DNA of 64,000 nucleotides from Chryseobacterium shigense (GCF_014207845.1 NZ_JACHLC010000001.1:496001-560000), one strand, 5' to 3'; positions 1 to 9,505 are shown, numbered from the stretch's first letter. Numbers and translations are program-made. Notes: generated by a model not told the origin, from the sequence alone.

Positions 1-583
1 GCTGGGACACTCTATGGGTGGGATGGTAGCAACAAGATTCACCCTTCTTTATCCTGAAAAAGTTCAGAAACTGATCCTTGAAAATCCTATAGGACTGGAA
101 GATTATAAAACATTTGCGGCCTACCAAACTATTGATGAAGCTTATCAATCAGAGCTGAAAAATACTGCTGAAACCTATAAGGCTTATCAGCTAAAATTCT
201 ACTACGACAATAAATGGAAAGAAGAATATCAGCCATGGCTGGACCTTATTGCAGGCTGGACACTGCATAAAGATTATCCGAAGGTGGCGTGGAATGCTGC
301 ACTGACTTCTGATATGATTTATAACCAACCTGTCTGTTATGAGTTCAAAAATATCAGAACACCTGCACTTCTTATTATTGGAACAAGAGACAGAACAGCA
401 ATAGGAAAGGATAGGGCGCCTAAAGATCTTCAGCCTAAAATGGGTCAGTACCAGGAGCTAGGTAAAAAGACACAACAGGAAATTCCTGGTTCAAAGCTGG
501 TGGAGCTTGAAAATGTAGGGCATCTTCCGCATATAGAAGTCTATCCGGAATTTTTCAATGCTTTGTATGATTTTATTAAGTAG
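1..583 (+). CDS. alpha/beta hydrolase, 5' end outside window
   Basis: This is the C-terminal part of an alpha/beta-fold hydrolase. The frame is open from base 2 and begins with LGHSMGG, the nucleophile elbow (GHSMGG) that carries the catalytic serine, so the true start lies upstream. The catalytic Asp is probably in the stretch LLIIGTRDRTAIG, and the His in ENVGHLPHIEVYPEF near the end. Such proteins hydrolyse small esters or related substrates. The substrate cannot be told from this fragment. It ends with TAG, and a repeat-like spacer separates it from the convergent L19 gene. Confidence 0.85.
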   Translation, partial: LGHSMGGMVATRFTLLYPEKVQKLILENPIGLEDYKTFAAYQTIDEAYQSELKNTAETYKAYQLKFYYDNKWKEEYQPWLDLIAGWTLHKDYPKVAWNAALTSDMIYNQPVCYEFKNIRTPALLIIGTRDRTAIGKDRAPKDLQPKMGQYQELGKKTQQEIPGSKLVELENVGHLPHIEVYPEFFNALYDFIK

Positions 584-638
584 GACTGGGATGATATTTA
601 CATAATAATATAGGAGCAGAAATATGTAATAGATAACC

Positions 639-716
639 ATCCGCTTAATCGAATTAATTTTAATTGATTCTTCCTTGGCCCCCTTAAAATAATATAATTA
701 AAACTTTGCGTTTAAG
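639..716 (+). repeat. interspersed intergenic repeat, copy 1 (partial)
   Basis: This stretch resembles the spacer at 15257-15420. Both contain GCTTAATCGAAT, then TTGATTCT about ten bases on, and both end in CTTTGCGT. Here the right-hand part is clear, but I cannot find the matching left arm (AACGCAAAG) that the second copy has. It is probably a degenerate copy of a small dispersed non-coding repeat. Confidence 0.5.
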
Positions 717-760
717 AAATACTACAGAGAAATTAATACATCAGATTATATGCAAAATAA

Positions 761-791
761 AAAGAGACTATCTGAATTAGATAGCCTCTTT
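761..791 (-). terminator. rplS terminator
   Basis: A 13-bp hairpin (AAAGAGaCTATCT, loop GAATT, AGATAGcCTCTTT) lies just past the stop of the minus-strand L19 gene. It is followed on that strand by a U-rich tail, as expected of an intrinsic terminator. Confidence 0.8.
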
Positions 792-812
792 TTGTATGTA
801 TTGTTGTCTGAA

Positions 813-1169
813 TTACTTTTTCTTGTAAGCAGCGTCTTTGATTCTAGCTTTTTTACCTCTAAGGTCTCTGAAGTAATAAATTCTAGATCTTCTAACTCTA
901 CCTCTTCTGTCAACTTCAATTTTCTGAAGTGCAGGCATGTTGATAGGGAATACTCTTTCTACACCTACATCACCACTCATTTTTCTGATAGTAAATGTTT
1001 TTGTAGCTCCGGTACCTCTTAATTGGATAACTGTACCTTTGAAGAACTGAGTTCTTGTTTTTTGTCCTTCTTTAATTTCGTAATACACAGTAATTGTGTC
1101 TCCTGCTTTGAATTCAGGGAAATCTTTTTTAGTAATGTACTGGTCTTGTACGTACTTTAATAAATCCAT
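813..1169 (-). CDS. rplS: 50S ribosomal protein L19
   Basis: L19 of the large ribosomal subunit sits at the 30S-50S interface. The 118-residue product has the usual family length and typical blocks: FKAGDTITVYYEIKEG near residue 20, FKGTVIQLRGTGATKTFTIRK around residues 43-62, and a basic C-terminus with GRVRRSRIYYFRDLRGKKARIK. The gene stands alone here, without the rimM-trmD neighbours seen in many other bacteria. A TAnnTTTG-type promoter lies about 70 bases upstream and a strong terminator follows. Confidence 0.97.
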   Translation of the reverse strand: MDLLKYVQDQYITKKDFPEFKAGDTITVYYEIKEGQKTRTQFFKGTVIQLRGTGATKTFTIRKMSGDVGVERVFPINMPALQKIEVDRRGRVRRSRIYYFRDLRGKKARIKDAAYKKK

Positions 1170-1238
1170 TATTAATAAAATAAAATGTTAAAGCTAAGCA
1201 ACTTACACGTTCTTCGTCAGAGGTTGAATAACAGGTCG

Positions 1239-1271
1239 CAAAGATACAAAATAGTTTTTGATTCTACCAAA
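1239..1271 (-). promoter_or_regulatory. rplS promoter (Bacteroidetes type)
   Basis: Read on the minus strand there is TTTG, a 21-base gap and TATCTTTG. This fits the -33/-7 pattern (TTG, TAnnTTTG) of the Bacteroidetes primary sigma factor. It lies about 70 bases before the L19 start codon. Confidence 0.55.
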
Positions 1272-1455
1272 TATTTAATGTGCTAAAAACTATAATTTTT
1301 TCGCGCTGTATCTGCCTGAAAATTAACAGTTCTTTTAAATTCCCATCAGGCACAGTTTATATAGGAAATCTACTTTTGCCCGAAATTAAAAAATCAGATC
1401 ATTTTTTAGCATCTGATATACAAATCGAAATAAATCTATACAAAAGTAAACAACT

Positions 1456-4194
1456 ATGAAACATTATTTCTTCTTTTTCTGTTTTGCCGTCCAGATGGCA
1501 TTCGGGCAGGCATTGTTTCCCTACCTGCAGAATCCGACGCCCAATTCAATGATCGTCAACTGGAAAACAGCTTCCGACAACGAAACAACCGTGATCTACG
1601 GAACATCTCCAGCCAATCTGAATGTAACCGTTACCGGAACAACCAATATTTTTTCGGATACAGGCTATAATAACAACTATTATTACCACACGGCAAAGAT
1701 TACCAGCTTGCAGCCAAATACCAAATATTACTACAAAATAAAGACAGGAACCAGCGAGTCATCAGTTTATAATTTCAGAACACTTCCTTTGCCGGGGCAG
1801 CCTGTTACTGCGGATGGGAAAATACGTTTCCTGATTATGGGAGACAACCAGATCAAGGCAGAACCGAGGTATGACAGTCTTACCTTAAATGCATTCAAAA
1901 AATTAAAACAGAAATTCGGGCCCAATTCCGATCCTTCTGATAATATTGCGCTTACTTTTATGGTGGGAGATCAGGTAGATGTGGGAACATTGGACCATTA
2001 TGAAAATGTTCACTTCAAAAAGAACATCAAATTATCTCCCTATCTTCCTATCCAGACAACAGTAGGAAATCATGAGACGTACGGAACCCTCGGGATGAAT
2101 TCTTATTATGCCCATTTCTATATTGATGAAATTAAGTACAAAAATATCAGTTCAGGAAATGAAAATTATTATGCACAGCAGGCTGGGAATGTTCTGTTTG
2201 TAAGTTTAAGTTCTGAACATACAGGAACAGCACAGCAGACATGGCTTTCACAGATATTGAATGAAGCAAACGATGATCCTACAGTAGACTGGATTATCTC
2301 TCTAAGCCACAGACCATACCAGGCAGAGCAGTACGTAGGTGATATCTCTACTTGGGTGAGAAACAATGCAGTACCCTTATTGACTACTTCCGGTAAATAT
2401 TTAATGCACGTGGGAGCTCACCACCATTTGTATCACAGAGGCCAGTTAAAAGATACCCCGAATTACCAGATCATTTCCGGAGGAACTGCATGGGACCAGT
2501 ATTGGGGAATGTCCAATGAACAAGATTTTGATGATGTGCAGAAAACACTGACAGACTGGACCTACCAGATCGTAGAAGTAGATGTACAGACCGGAAAAGT
2601 AGATATAGAATGCTACTCAATCGGAGGAGTTTATAACAGAAAATACAATGAACTGGTGGATACTTTTCACAGGTATAAAAATCAGCCGAAACCTTCAAAA
2701 CCATCTGTTGCGAATACTTTTTCTACACCGGTAACATTACCTTTAACGCTGGATGGAAGTGCTTTTGCCTCTTCTAATGGAGAACTGCTGAATACCACAC
2801 AGTTTTTAATCAGTAAGGCTTCAAATTTCTCTGTAATTGAGAAAGAATTCTACCGCGATTATGAAAACTGGTTCGGAAAGGACGGAAACGGAACACCGGA
2901 CAGAACGAAAAATTTAAATGCCGGACTTGATATTACAAAGGCAACCATTCCCGCAAACTCTATTTCCAACGGAATTTATTATGTGAAGGTACGCTACAGG
3001 GACAGAAACCTGGAATGGAGCGACTGGAGTGATGCAAAACAGTTTGAAGTAACAGGAAGTGTAGTTTCTAATCCTACATTTACATTAGATAAAACAGAAT
3101 ATACCCAAAATGAACAGATAACCGCCACTTATACAGGAGGCCCCGGAAATCAGCAGGATTGGGTGGGAATTTATAAAAAAGGACAGACACCGGCAACAAC
3201 AACCTCCCAAAGCTTCCTTTATACGAATGGACAGACGGCAGGAACCGCTGTTTTCCCGAATGGTCTTGCCAATAAAGGTCAGTACTTCGCAGGATTCTTT
3301 GCCAATAATGGCTACACAGAAATTACACCGAGAAAAAATTTCTACATAGGCCCGAAAGTACAGCTTCAGACTACAGCAGATACTTATCCTGTAGGCGGAA
3401 CAGTTGTCGTTAATTACAGCAACGGCCCCAATCTGGTAAAAGACTGGATAGGAATTTACAAAATGGGGCAGACGCCGGGAACCAATACATCTATTAAATG
3501 GAGCTATGTATCCACACCTTCAGGAACATTGAATTTTACAGGTCTTCCAAAAGGATATTATTACGCTCAATATCTGCTTGAAGACGGATATACCGGAATA
3601 GGGGACAAAGTATTCTTTAAAGTAGGGGATATTGTCACGGAATTATGGATCAACAAGCCTGTTTATACATTAGGCGAAAATATTACCGCTTCATGGACAG
3701 ATTCTCCTGGAATTATCAAGGACTGGTTGGGAATTTATCCTCAGAGTGTTCAGATTCCGGATGATAATTTTGTTTCCTATACTTACTTTGACGGAGTTAC
3801 CCAGGGAACAAAAACCATTCAGGGAACAGCGCTTCCTGCAACACCGGGGAATTACTACATGGTGATGTTTACCAACGATTCTTATACCGAGGTATCCAAC
3901 AGAAAAGAGTTTCAGATTACTTCCGCAACATTGGGAGCCGAAGAAGTAAAAAGTACTGAGAAAAACGTGGTTTTATACCCGAATCCTACAAAACCGGGAG
4001 AACCTACATTCATCAAAAGTGATTATCCTATTGAGAAAATTGAGCTGGTATCAGCATCAGGACAGCTGTTGTATGAATCCAAAAACATCAACAACCAACG
4101 CTTCTCTCTGGTGAACGAAAACCTTCCGAAAGGAGTATACTTTGTAAAAGTGCATACCCGGAAATTATTCACTTTAAAGCTTGTTATACAATAA
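1456..4194 (+). CDS. T9SS-exported purple-acid-phosphatase-like metallophosphoesterase
   Basis: This is a 912-residue secreted phosphoesterase. A signal peptide (residues 1-17, ending AFGQ) leads into a fibronectin-III/PAP-like N-domain (about 20-105). The calcineurin-like catalytic domain follows (about 120-400), with metal-ligand motifs GDNQ (D130), GDQVD (D172), GNHE (N205-H206) and GAHHHLYHRG (320-329). After a linker with a second Ig-like segment come three related repeats of about 95 residues (536-632, 633-724, 725-830), each with a DW(V/I/L)GIY motif. The end (from residue 838, VVLYPNP) is a type A T9SS sorting domain. It probably releases phosphate from organic esters at the cell surface or outside. 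The gene appears monocistronic and ends at a long hairpin shared with the convergent gene. Confidence 0.88.
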   Translation: MKHYFFFFCFAVQMAFGQALFPYLQNPTPNSMIVNWKTASDNETTVIYGTSPANLNVTVTGTTNIFSDTGYNNNYYYHTAKITSLQPNTKYYYKIKTGTSESSVYNFRTLPLPGQPVTADGKIRFLIMGDNQIKAEPRYDSLTLNAFKKLKQKFGPNSDPSDNIALTFMVGDQVDVGTLDHYENVHFKKNIKLSPYLPIQTTVGNHETYGTLGMNSYYAHFYIDEIKYKNISSGNENYYAQQAGNVLFVSLSSEHTGTAQQTWLSQILNEANDDPTVDWIISLSHRPYQAEQYVGDISTWVRNNAVPLLTTSGKYLMHVGAHHHLYHRGQLKDTPNYQIISGGTAWDQYWGMSNEQDFDDVQKTLTDWTYQIVEVDVQTGKVDIECYSIGGVYNRKYNELVDTFHRYKNQPKPSKPSVANTFSTPVTLPLTLDGSAFASSNGELLNTTQFLISKASNFSVIEKEFYRDYENWFGKDGNGTPDRTKNLNAGLDITKATIPANSISNGIYYVKVRYRDRNLEWSDWSDAKQFEVTGSVVSNPTFTLDKTEYTQNEQITATYTGGPGNQQDWVGIYKKGQTPATTTSQSFLYTNGQTAGTAVFPNGLANKGQYFAGFFANNGYTEITPRKNFYIGPKVQLQTTADTYPVGGTVVVNYSNGPNLVKDWIGIYKMGQTPGTNTSIKWSYVSTPSGTLNFTGLPKGYYYAQYLLEDGYTGIGDKVFFKVGDIVTELWINKPVYTLGENITASWTDSPGIIKDWLGIYPQSVQIPDDNFVSYTYFDGVTQGTKTIQGTALPATPGNYYMVMFTNDSYTEVSNRKEFQITSATLGAEEVKSTEKNVVLYPNPTKPGEPTFIKSDYPIEKIELVSASGQLLYESKNINNQRFSLVNENLPKGVYFVKVHTRKLFTLKLVIQ

Positions 4195-4206
4195 TATAAT
4201 GATATA

Positions 4207-4253
4207 TCAAAATAGTTTCGGCCGGCTTGAAAAGCCGGCCGAAACTATTTTGA
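4207..4253. terminator. bidirectional terminator, 22-bp perfect stem
   Basis: Two perfect 22-base arms (4207-4228 and 4232-4253) surround a three-base gap. The GC-rich core is GGCCGGCTT/AAGCCGGCC, flanked by AT-rich bases that give a U-tract in both directions. It lies between the convergent phosphatase and YwqK-like genes and can serve both. Confidence 0.9.
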
Positions 4254-4267
4254 TTTTTAATTGAAAA

Positions 4268-5794
4268 CTAATCAAAACCGTCAAGCAAATACTGCTCATG
4301 CATCCTGGTCTGAATGACCGTGAAAATATCACTTTCTTCATTGTCAGCCAGGACTTTGGCGTCCTGGATAAGCTGGCCGTCTGCGTTGTAAACTTTTACA
4401 ATTATCCATTTTCCGCTGCGTTCGAGTTCTTTTATGCCCTGTTCGCCCTTAACTTTAATTTTACCGCTTTGCAGGATACCATCTTTAAAAACCGATTTAT
4501 TCACCGCCTTGCCTTTAGCATACTGAACAACCTGGGCGGTAAAACCTTCAGGTTCTTCTAATGGCTGGCTGTAGGCAAACAACAGCGTACCTTTTTCATT
4601 ATATACCGTTGAATCATAACCGTCCTGTTTGGCATTGAGCTTTTTTTCAGATCTCAGAGTGTTATCATCCCAGAAAAATTTAGATAAAACCAAAAGCCCG
4701 TTTTTATAATGTTCCTCGGTAACTCCTTCATATAAAATACCATTATAAGGCAGGTCATCCTTATACGTGATGTTGCTTTTCAGATTTCCGTCCGGGGTGT
4801 AATATTTGATTTCCTGCGTTACATCATCCTTGATAATTTTCTCTGAAGACAGTTTTCCGTTTTCGTCAAAAAACCTATTAAGAACCAGAGAACTGTTTTT
4901 ATAAACATTGATCAGGGAAACAAGCGAATAGTCGTTGATAAACTGGTGGTCTTCCCCTTCCTGAGGGATCAGGGAATCAGAATCTTTATCATAGGTATAG
5001 GTAAGATGTGCTACTTTGTTGCCGTTTCCGTCATATGTTGTTTTGTAGCCGTCTTTTTTGTTCATTTTCTGTTCCTGCAGGATTTTTCCGTTTTTCCCGT
5101 AAATAACAACTTCCTTTATACTTCCGTCATTTTTGTATTTCTCAATTTTTGAAACCCTCATAGGGTTAGGATAGTATTCTACGAGAAGATTATTATCAGT
5201 GTTTTTAGAAGAGCTTGTTCCTATATATTTGCCATTTTCACCGTAATATTTAGTTTCACTGTTTCCGTCCTTGTCTGTTACAGTTTCGTACCTGATTCCT
5301 TTAATATCGTTATCATACACAATAGTTCTGGACTCTGTGGAACTTTCATATACTGTATAAGAGTTAAAGTAGGATTCATTCTCTATATTCTTATACATAT
5401 AGGATTTGCCCTTGAAGTTACCGTCTGCGCTGTACACCAGATCTTCCAGAGGCCTTCCTTTGTCGTCAAAAGTCTGGGAAGGTCCCACCTGCTTCCCGCC
5501 GGAAAAAGTTGCTGTGCTGTTTATTTTTCCTTCGGGGTTGTACCAGGTTACTTTACCGTCATACACCTCACTACCCGGTGTAGGGTCCGAAGCAAGGCCT
5601 TCCATTTGAAGTTTTCCGTTTTTATAAAAGTCTTTGATTAGTGTAAGCTTACCTTTGGCTGCGGTTTCCCTGTAAAATTCCATTTTATCCTGAGTGGTTT
5701 TCTCCCAGTTTTCATCAAAATAGATCTTTTCCTGGGCATTTATACTGATACTCAGAAACAGGGCAAGAACTGCTGTTGTAAATAATTTTTTCAT
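4268..5794 (-). CDS. exported YwqK/MORN-type repeat protein
   Basis: This 508-residue protein has a signal peptide (MKKLFTTAVLALFLSISINAQ) and is built almost entirely of short beta repeats of the type Y-x-N/D-G-x-(L/I)-x2-E. Examples are FYKNGKLQMEG, WYNPEGKINSTA, YYGENGKYIG, FFDENGKLSSEK and HYKNGLLVLSK. This is the pattern of YwqK-like antitoxin/MORN-variant repeats, very common in exported Bacteroidetes proteins of unknown role. No catalytic motif and no T9SS sorting domain are visible. It is probably periplasmic or on the outer membrane, possibly binding protein or envelope material. It is transcribed alone. Confidence 0.75.
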   Translation of the reverse strand: MKKLFTTAVLALFLSISINAQEKIYFDENWEKTTQDKMEFYRETAAKGKLTLIKDFYKNGKLQMEGLASDPTPGSEVYDGKVTWYNPEGKINSTATFSGGKQVGPSQTFDDKGRPLEDLVYSADGNFKGKSYMYKNIENESYFNSYTVYESSTESRTIVYDNDIKGIRYETVTDKDGNSETKYYGENGKYIGTSSSKNTDNNLLVEYYPNPMRVSKIEKYKNDGSIKEVVIYGKNGKILQEQKMNKKDGYKTTYDGNGNKVAHLTYTYDKDSDSLIPQEGEDHQFINDYSLVSLINVYKNSSLVLNRFFDENGKLSSEKIIKDDVTQEIKYYTPDGNLKSNITYKDDLPYNGILYEGVTEEHYKNGLLVLSKFFWDDNTLRSEKKLNAKQDGYDSTVYNEKGTLLFAYSQPLEEPEGFTAQVVQYAKGKAVNKSVFKDGILQSGKIKVKGEQGIKELERSGKWIIVKVYNADGQLIQDAKVLADNEESDIFTVIQTRMHEQYLLDGFD

Positions 5795-6127
5795 GTTTTT
5801 ATTATCATTTAAATGGTTATCAGATTGGGGGTTAAATATCCTTTGTTTAGATTACATAACTGTCGTTTTCCAATGTCAAATATAAATCATTTTACTGAGA
5901 AATAAGACTGTGTTTAACTTAGGAAGACCCGTAAAATCCCGGAATTTTTTATATTTGTTGATTCCTGAAGTTGAAATCAAATAGGTGACGGTAATTTTGA
6001 ATGCATCAGTTTTCTTGAATTAAATGCCATAAGTTTGAACTTCCTTATAAAATGAGTAAATAAATTTCCGCTTACTGTAGATTTAAGAAAAATGATTAAA
6101 TTTAACCGACAGAAAATCTAATATTTC
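5795..6127. other. divergent intergenic region, nothing firm
   Basis: This 333-base gap lies between the divergent YwqK-like gene and scoA, so both promoters must be in it or near it. A TATATTTG box at 5950-5957 on the plus strand resembles a -7 element, but I find no convincing -33 partner. No ORF, RNA gene or repeat is evident. Confidence 0.4.
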
Positions 6128-6829
6128 ATGATAGATAAAAGAGTAAAAAATGCCACAGAAGCCATCGAAGGAATTAATGATGGAATGACTTTAATGCTGG
6201 GGGGATTTGGCCTTTGCGGTATCCCTGAAAACTCCATCAATGCTTTAGTGGAAAGCGATGTAAAAGACTTAACGTGCATTTCAAACAATGCAGGAGTCGA
6301 TGATTTCGGGCTGGGATTATTGCTTCATAAAAGACAGATCAAAAAAATGATCTCCTCATATGTAGGGGAAAATGCAGAATTCGAAAGGCAGATGCTTTCC
6401 GGAGAACTGGACGTTGAACTTACTCCACAGGGAACTTTAGCTGAAAAATGCAGGGCGGCACAGGCTGGAATTCCTGCTTTTTATACTCCTGCAGGATACG
6501 GAACAGAAATAGCAGAAGGTAAAGAAGTCAAAGATTTTGACGGGAAACCTCATATTCTTGAACACGCTTATAAAGCAGATTTTTCAATTGTAAAAGCCTG
6601 GAAAGGAGATTATGCCGGAAACCTTATCTTTAAGGGTTCTGCCAGAAATTTCAATCATCCGATGGCTGGCGCTGCAAAAGTCACCATTGCTGAAGTAGAA
6701 GAGTTGGTAGAACCGGGAGAATTAGATCCCAACGAGATCCATATTCCGGGAATCATGATCCAAAGAATCTTCCAGGGAGAGAAATTTGAAAAAAGAATAG
6801 AGCAGAGAACAGTCAGAAGCAAAGAATAA
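6128..6829 (+). CDS. scoA: 3-oxoacid CoA-transferase subunit A
   Basis: This is the A subunit of a succinyl-CoA:3-ketoacid (or acetate/acetoacetate) CoA-transferase, which moves CoA between carboxylic acids during ketone-body and branched-chain carbon use. The 233 residues match the family length. Recognisable blocks are the N-terminal glycine-rich loop [15 protein letters not shown], then [16 protein letters not shown], then [21 protein letters not shown]. The B subunit is not next to it: it starts at 8845 beyond an opposite-strand ABC transporter, although the two normally form an adjacent pair. A hairpin follows the stop. Confidence 0.93.
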   Translation: MIDKRVKNATEAIEGINDGMTLMLGGFGLCGIPENSINALVESDVKDLTCISNNAGVDDFGLGLLLHKRQIKKMISSYVGENAEFERQMLSGELDVELTPQGTLAEKCRAAQAGIPAFYTPAGYGTEIAEGKEVKDFDGKPHILEHAYKADFSIVKAWKGDYAGNLIFKGSARNFNHPMAGAAKVTIAEVEELVEPGELDPNEIHIPGIMIQRIFQGEKFEKRIEQRTVRSKE

Positions 6830-6890
6830 TTTCTGAGATTAAATTTGTTTAAGCTTTTACTTTTTAAATAGGAATAAAATCTACAATAAA

Positions 6891-6916
6891 AAAGCGCTGA
6901 ATTCATTCAGCGCTTT
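6891..6916. terminator. bidirectional terminator, scoA / ABC exporter
   Basis: Arms AAAGCGCTGAAT (6891-6902) and ATTCAGCGCTTT (6905-6916) form a hairpin with A/T runs on both sides. It lies between the convergent scoA and ABC transporter genes. Confidence 0.8.
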
Positions 6917-6920
6917 ATTT

Positions 6921-8723
6921 TTATGCTTGAGGGTTAAGCATTTTTCTTTCCCCGATCTGTTGTCGCCACATGGCGTAGTATAGTCCTTTTTCAGCAATTA
7001 AATTATCGTGGGATCCCATTTCTACAACCTGTCCGCGCTCCAGAACATAGATCCTGTCCGCATGCATAATAGTACTTAAGCGGTGGGCAATCAGAACGGT
7101 AATTTGCTCTCTTTCTTTCGAAATACTTTTTATAGTGGAAGTTATTTCCTCTTCAGTGATACTGTCCAAAGCAGATGTTGCTTCATCAAAAATCAATAAA
7201 TGAGGTTTCCTTAAAAGCGCTCTGGCAATGGCGATTCTTTGTTTTTCCCCGCCACTCAGTTTCAGCCCGCCCTCTCCAATAACAGTTTCAATACCCTTTT
7301 CAGCTCTTTGTAACAAGGCGGTGCAGCTGGATTTTTCTAGAGCAACAGCCAGCTCAGATTCCGTAGCCTGTGGATTAACAAAAAGTAGGTTTTCTTTGAT
7401 AGTTCCTGCAAAAAGCTGGGTATCCTGCGTTACAAAGCCAATCTGGTTTCTTAATTCATCAAAATCAAATTCCTTTCCGTTGATGGAATTGTAAAAAATA
7501 TTCCCTTCCTGAGGCCTGTAAAGCCCAACCAGCAATTTTACCAGTGTACTCTTTCCGGAACCGCTTGGCCCCACAAAAGCAATGGTTTCTCCATTTTTAA
7601 CATCAAAAGAAATATTATTTAAAGCCTTATACTGAGCAGATTGATGTTTAAAAGAAACATGCTTAAATTCCAGCTCCTCAATAGCACCGATTTGTTTTGG
7701 ATGAAGCGGTTTTTCTTCCACATCTTTTTTCATTAAACGGTCAAAATTCTGAAGAGATGCTTCTGCTTCACGGTAAGAAATAATGATATTCCCGATCTCC
7801 TGCATCGGCCCGAAAATAAAGAAACCGTAAAACATAAGAGACAGATACTGCCCGGGAGTAACTACATTTTTAAAAATCAGGAATAACAAGGTCAGGGTGA
7901 TTAATTGTTGAAGAAAATTCACCATCGTTCCCTGGATAAAGCTTAAAGAACGGATGCTTTTAACCTTTCTGAGCTCAAGTCCCAGAATTTTATATGTATT
8001 ATTATTTAGACGGATTACTTCCTGACTCGTTAATCCCAGACTCTTGACAATTTCTATATTTCTTAAGCTTTCCGTGGTACTTCCTGCTAAAGCCGTAGTT
8101 TCCGAAACGATATTTTTCTGGATGCCCTTTATTCTTTTGCTCAGTAAATTGGTGACAAATGCAATCAGGAAAATTCCGCAGATATATACCGGCATGATCG
8201 ACCAATGGAGACGGATCGCATACACGGAAACGAAAATAATACTCACCAAAATACCAAAGAAAATATTAATAAAATTGGTAATGAACTTTACAGAATCCTC
8301 CCTTACTTTCGTCAGGATAGATAAAGTCTCACCACTTCTCTGATCCTCAAATTCCTGGTAAGGCAGCGCCATAGAGTGTTTTAAACCATCCGTAAAGATT
8401 TTTGCACCAAACTTTTGCGTAATAACACTTACCGCATAATCCTGAAAAGCCTTGGCAATTCTGCTCACCATAGCTGTTCCGATAAGTAATCCTAAAAAGT
8501 AAAAAGCACCGTGATAAGCCGGGCTTCCATATAAATATTCGTTCAGGCTTCTCGGAAGGAACTTTTCCTTATCAAAGAAGTTAGGATGGGTAACCAACTG
8601 ATCCAGAATATTACCCGTAATAGCCGGAGCAAACAAAGAAAAAACCTGATTAATGGCTGCCAGAAGCAAAGAAATGACAATTAACCATTGGTAAGGCCTA
8701 AGGTATCTTAAAAGTATTTTCAT
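6921..8723 (-). CDS. ABC transporter, fused permease and ATPase (MsbA-like)
   Basis: This half-size ABC exporter acts in the inner membrane as a dimer. The N-terminal half holds about six membrane segments beginning with RPYQWLIVISLLLAA. The C-terminal ATPase has Walker A GPSGSGKST (about residue 384), Q-loop VTQDTQLF, signature LSGGEKQ, Walker B LLIFDEATSALD and switch IAHRLST. I chose the ATG at 8723 (MKILLRYLRPYQ, 600 residues): the open frame extends to 8792, but those extra codons look like spacer, and exporters of this type start near this point. The substrate is unknown; lipids, peptides and drugs are all possible. It interrupts the scoA-scoB pair on the opposite strand. Confidence 0.9.
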   Translation of the reverse strand: MKILLRYLRPYQWLIVISLLLAAINQVFSLFAPAITGNILDQLVTHPNFFDKEKFLPRSLNEYLYGSPAYHGAFYFLGLLIGTAMVSRIAKAFQDYAVSVITQKFGAKIFTDGLKHSMALPYQEFEDQRSGETLSILTKVREDSVKFITNFINIFFGILVSIIFVSVYAIRLHWSIMPVYICGIFLIAFVTNLLSKRIKGIQKNIVSETTALAGSTTESLRNIEIVKSLGLTSQEVIRLNNNTYKILGLELRKVKSIRSLSFIQGTMVNFLQQLITLTLLFLIFKNVVTPGQYLSLMFYGFFIFGPMQEIGNIIISYREAEASLQNFDRLMKKDVEEKPLHPKQIGAIEELEFKHVSFKHQSAQYKALNNISFDVKNGETIAFVGPSGSGKSTLVKLLVGLYRPQEGNIFYNSINGKEFDFDELRNQIGFVTQDTQLFAGTIKENLLFVNPQATESELAVALEKSSCTALLQRAEKGIETVIGEGGLKLSGGEKQRIAIARALLRKPHLLIFDEATSALDSITEEEITSTIKSISKEREQITVLIAHRLSTIMHADRIYVLERGQVVEMGSHDNLIAEKGLYYAMWRQQIGERKMLNPQA

Positions 8724-8844
8724 TTTAATAAATAATGCTGCAAAATTAGAGATATTATTTTGACTTATAACATTAATAATTTTGAATAACAAAGACCTTT
8801 TGTATTCAAGTGAAAAGAATTAAATTGCAGTCTAAGTTTTTACT

Positions 8845-9498
8845 ATGCTTACAAAAGAACAAATTGCCAAAAGAATTTCAAAAGAACTGAAAGATCGTTA
8901 CTATGTAAACCTGGGAATAGGAATTCCCACTCTGGTTGCCAACTATGTTCCGGAAGGTATTTCCGTAGAATTCCAGAGTGAAAACGGAGTCCTGGGGATG
9001 GGGCCTTTCCCTTTCGAAGGTGAAGAAGATGCAGATATCATCAATGCAGGAAAACAAACTATTACGATCCTTCCAGGAGGTTCATTTTTTGATTCCGCAT
9101 TCAGTTTCGGGATGATCCGCGGCCAGAAGGTAGATCTTACTATCCTGGGAGCGATGGAGGTTTCAGAAAACGGAGATATTGCCAACTGGAAGATCCCCGG
9201 AAAAATGGTAAAAGGAATGGGAGGCGCAATGGATCTTGTAGCTTCTGCAGAAAATATTATCGTTGCTATGATGCACGTGAACAAAGCCGGAGAAAGCAAA
9301 ATTCTTAAGAAATGTACCCTTCCGCTTACAGGTGTTAACTGTGTGAAAAGAGTGGTAACAGAATTAGCGGTATTGGATGTTACTCCAGCCGGATTCAAAC
9401 TTGTGGAAAGGGCTCCGGGAGTTTCAGTAGAGCATATCATCAAATCAACAGAAGCAGATCTGATCATTGAAGGTGAAATTCCTGAAATGCAATTCTAA
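8845..9498 (+). CDS. scoB: 3-oxoacid CoA-transferase subunit B
   Basis: The B subunit carries the glutamate that forms the enzyme-CoA thioester. This residue is E46 in the motif FQSENGVLGMGP. Other family blocks are YYVNLGIGIPTLVANYVP at the start, then GGSFFDSAFSFGMIRGQKVDLTILGAMEV, and a C-terminal ITEL-type segment (RVVTELAVLDV). At 217 residues it is of normal length. With scoA at 6128 it makes a complete enzyme, but the two must be transcribed separately or by read-through past a terminator and an antisense gene. A terminator hairpin lies 8 bases after the stop. Confidence 0.93.
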   Translation: MLTKEQIAKRISKELKDRYYVNLGIGIPTLVANYVPEGISVEFQSENGVLGMGPFPFEGEEDADIINAGKQTITILPGGSFFDSAFSFGMIRGQKVDLTILGAMEVSENGDIANWKIPGKMVKGMGGAMDLVASAENIIVAMMHVNKAGESKILKKCTLPLTGVNCVKRVVTELAVLDVTPAGFKLVERAPGVSVEHIIKSTEADLIIEGEIPEMQF

Positions 9499-9505
9499 TA
9501 AAACA

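Noticed and set aside
750..1022. Plus-strand ORF over the L19 gene
   Set aside because: It is the antisense shadow of rplS, with low-complexity Ser/Phe content and no family pattern.
8724..8792. Longer N-terminus of the ABC exporter
   Set aside because: The extra 23 residues (start at 8792) have no counterpart in the expected exporter start. The next ATG gives the usual short cytoplasmic lead into the first membrane helix.
8943..9467. 174-residue antisense ORF over scoB
   Set aside because: It is a long open frame in the opposite strand of a strongly conserved gene; its composition follows the codon shadow of scoB and it has no domain.
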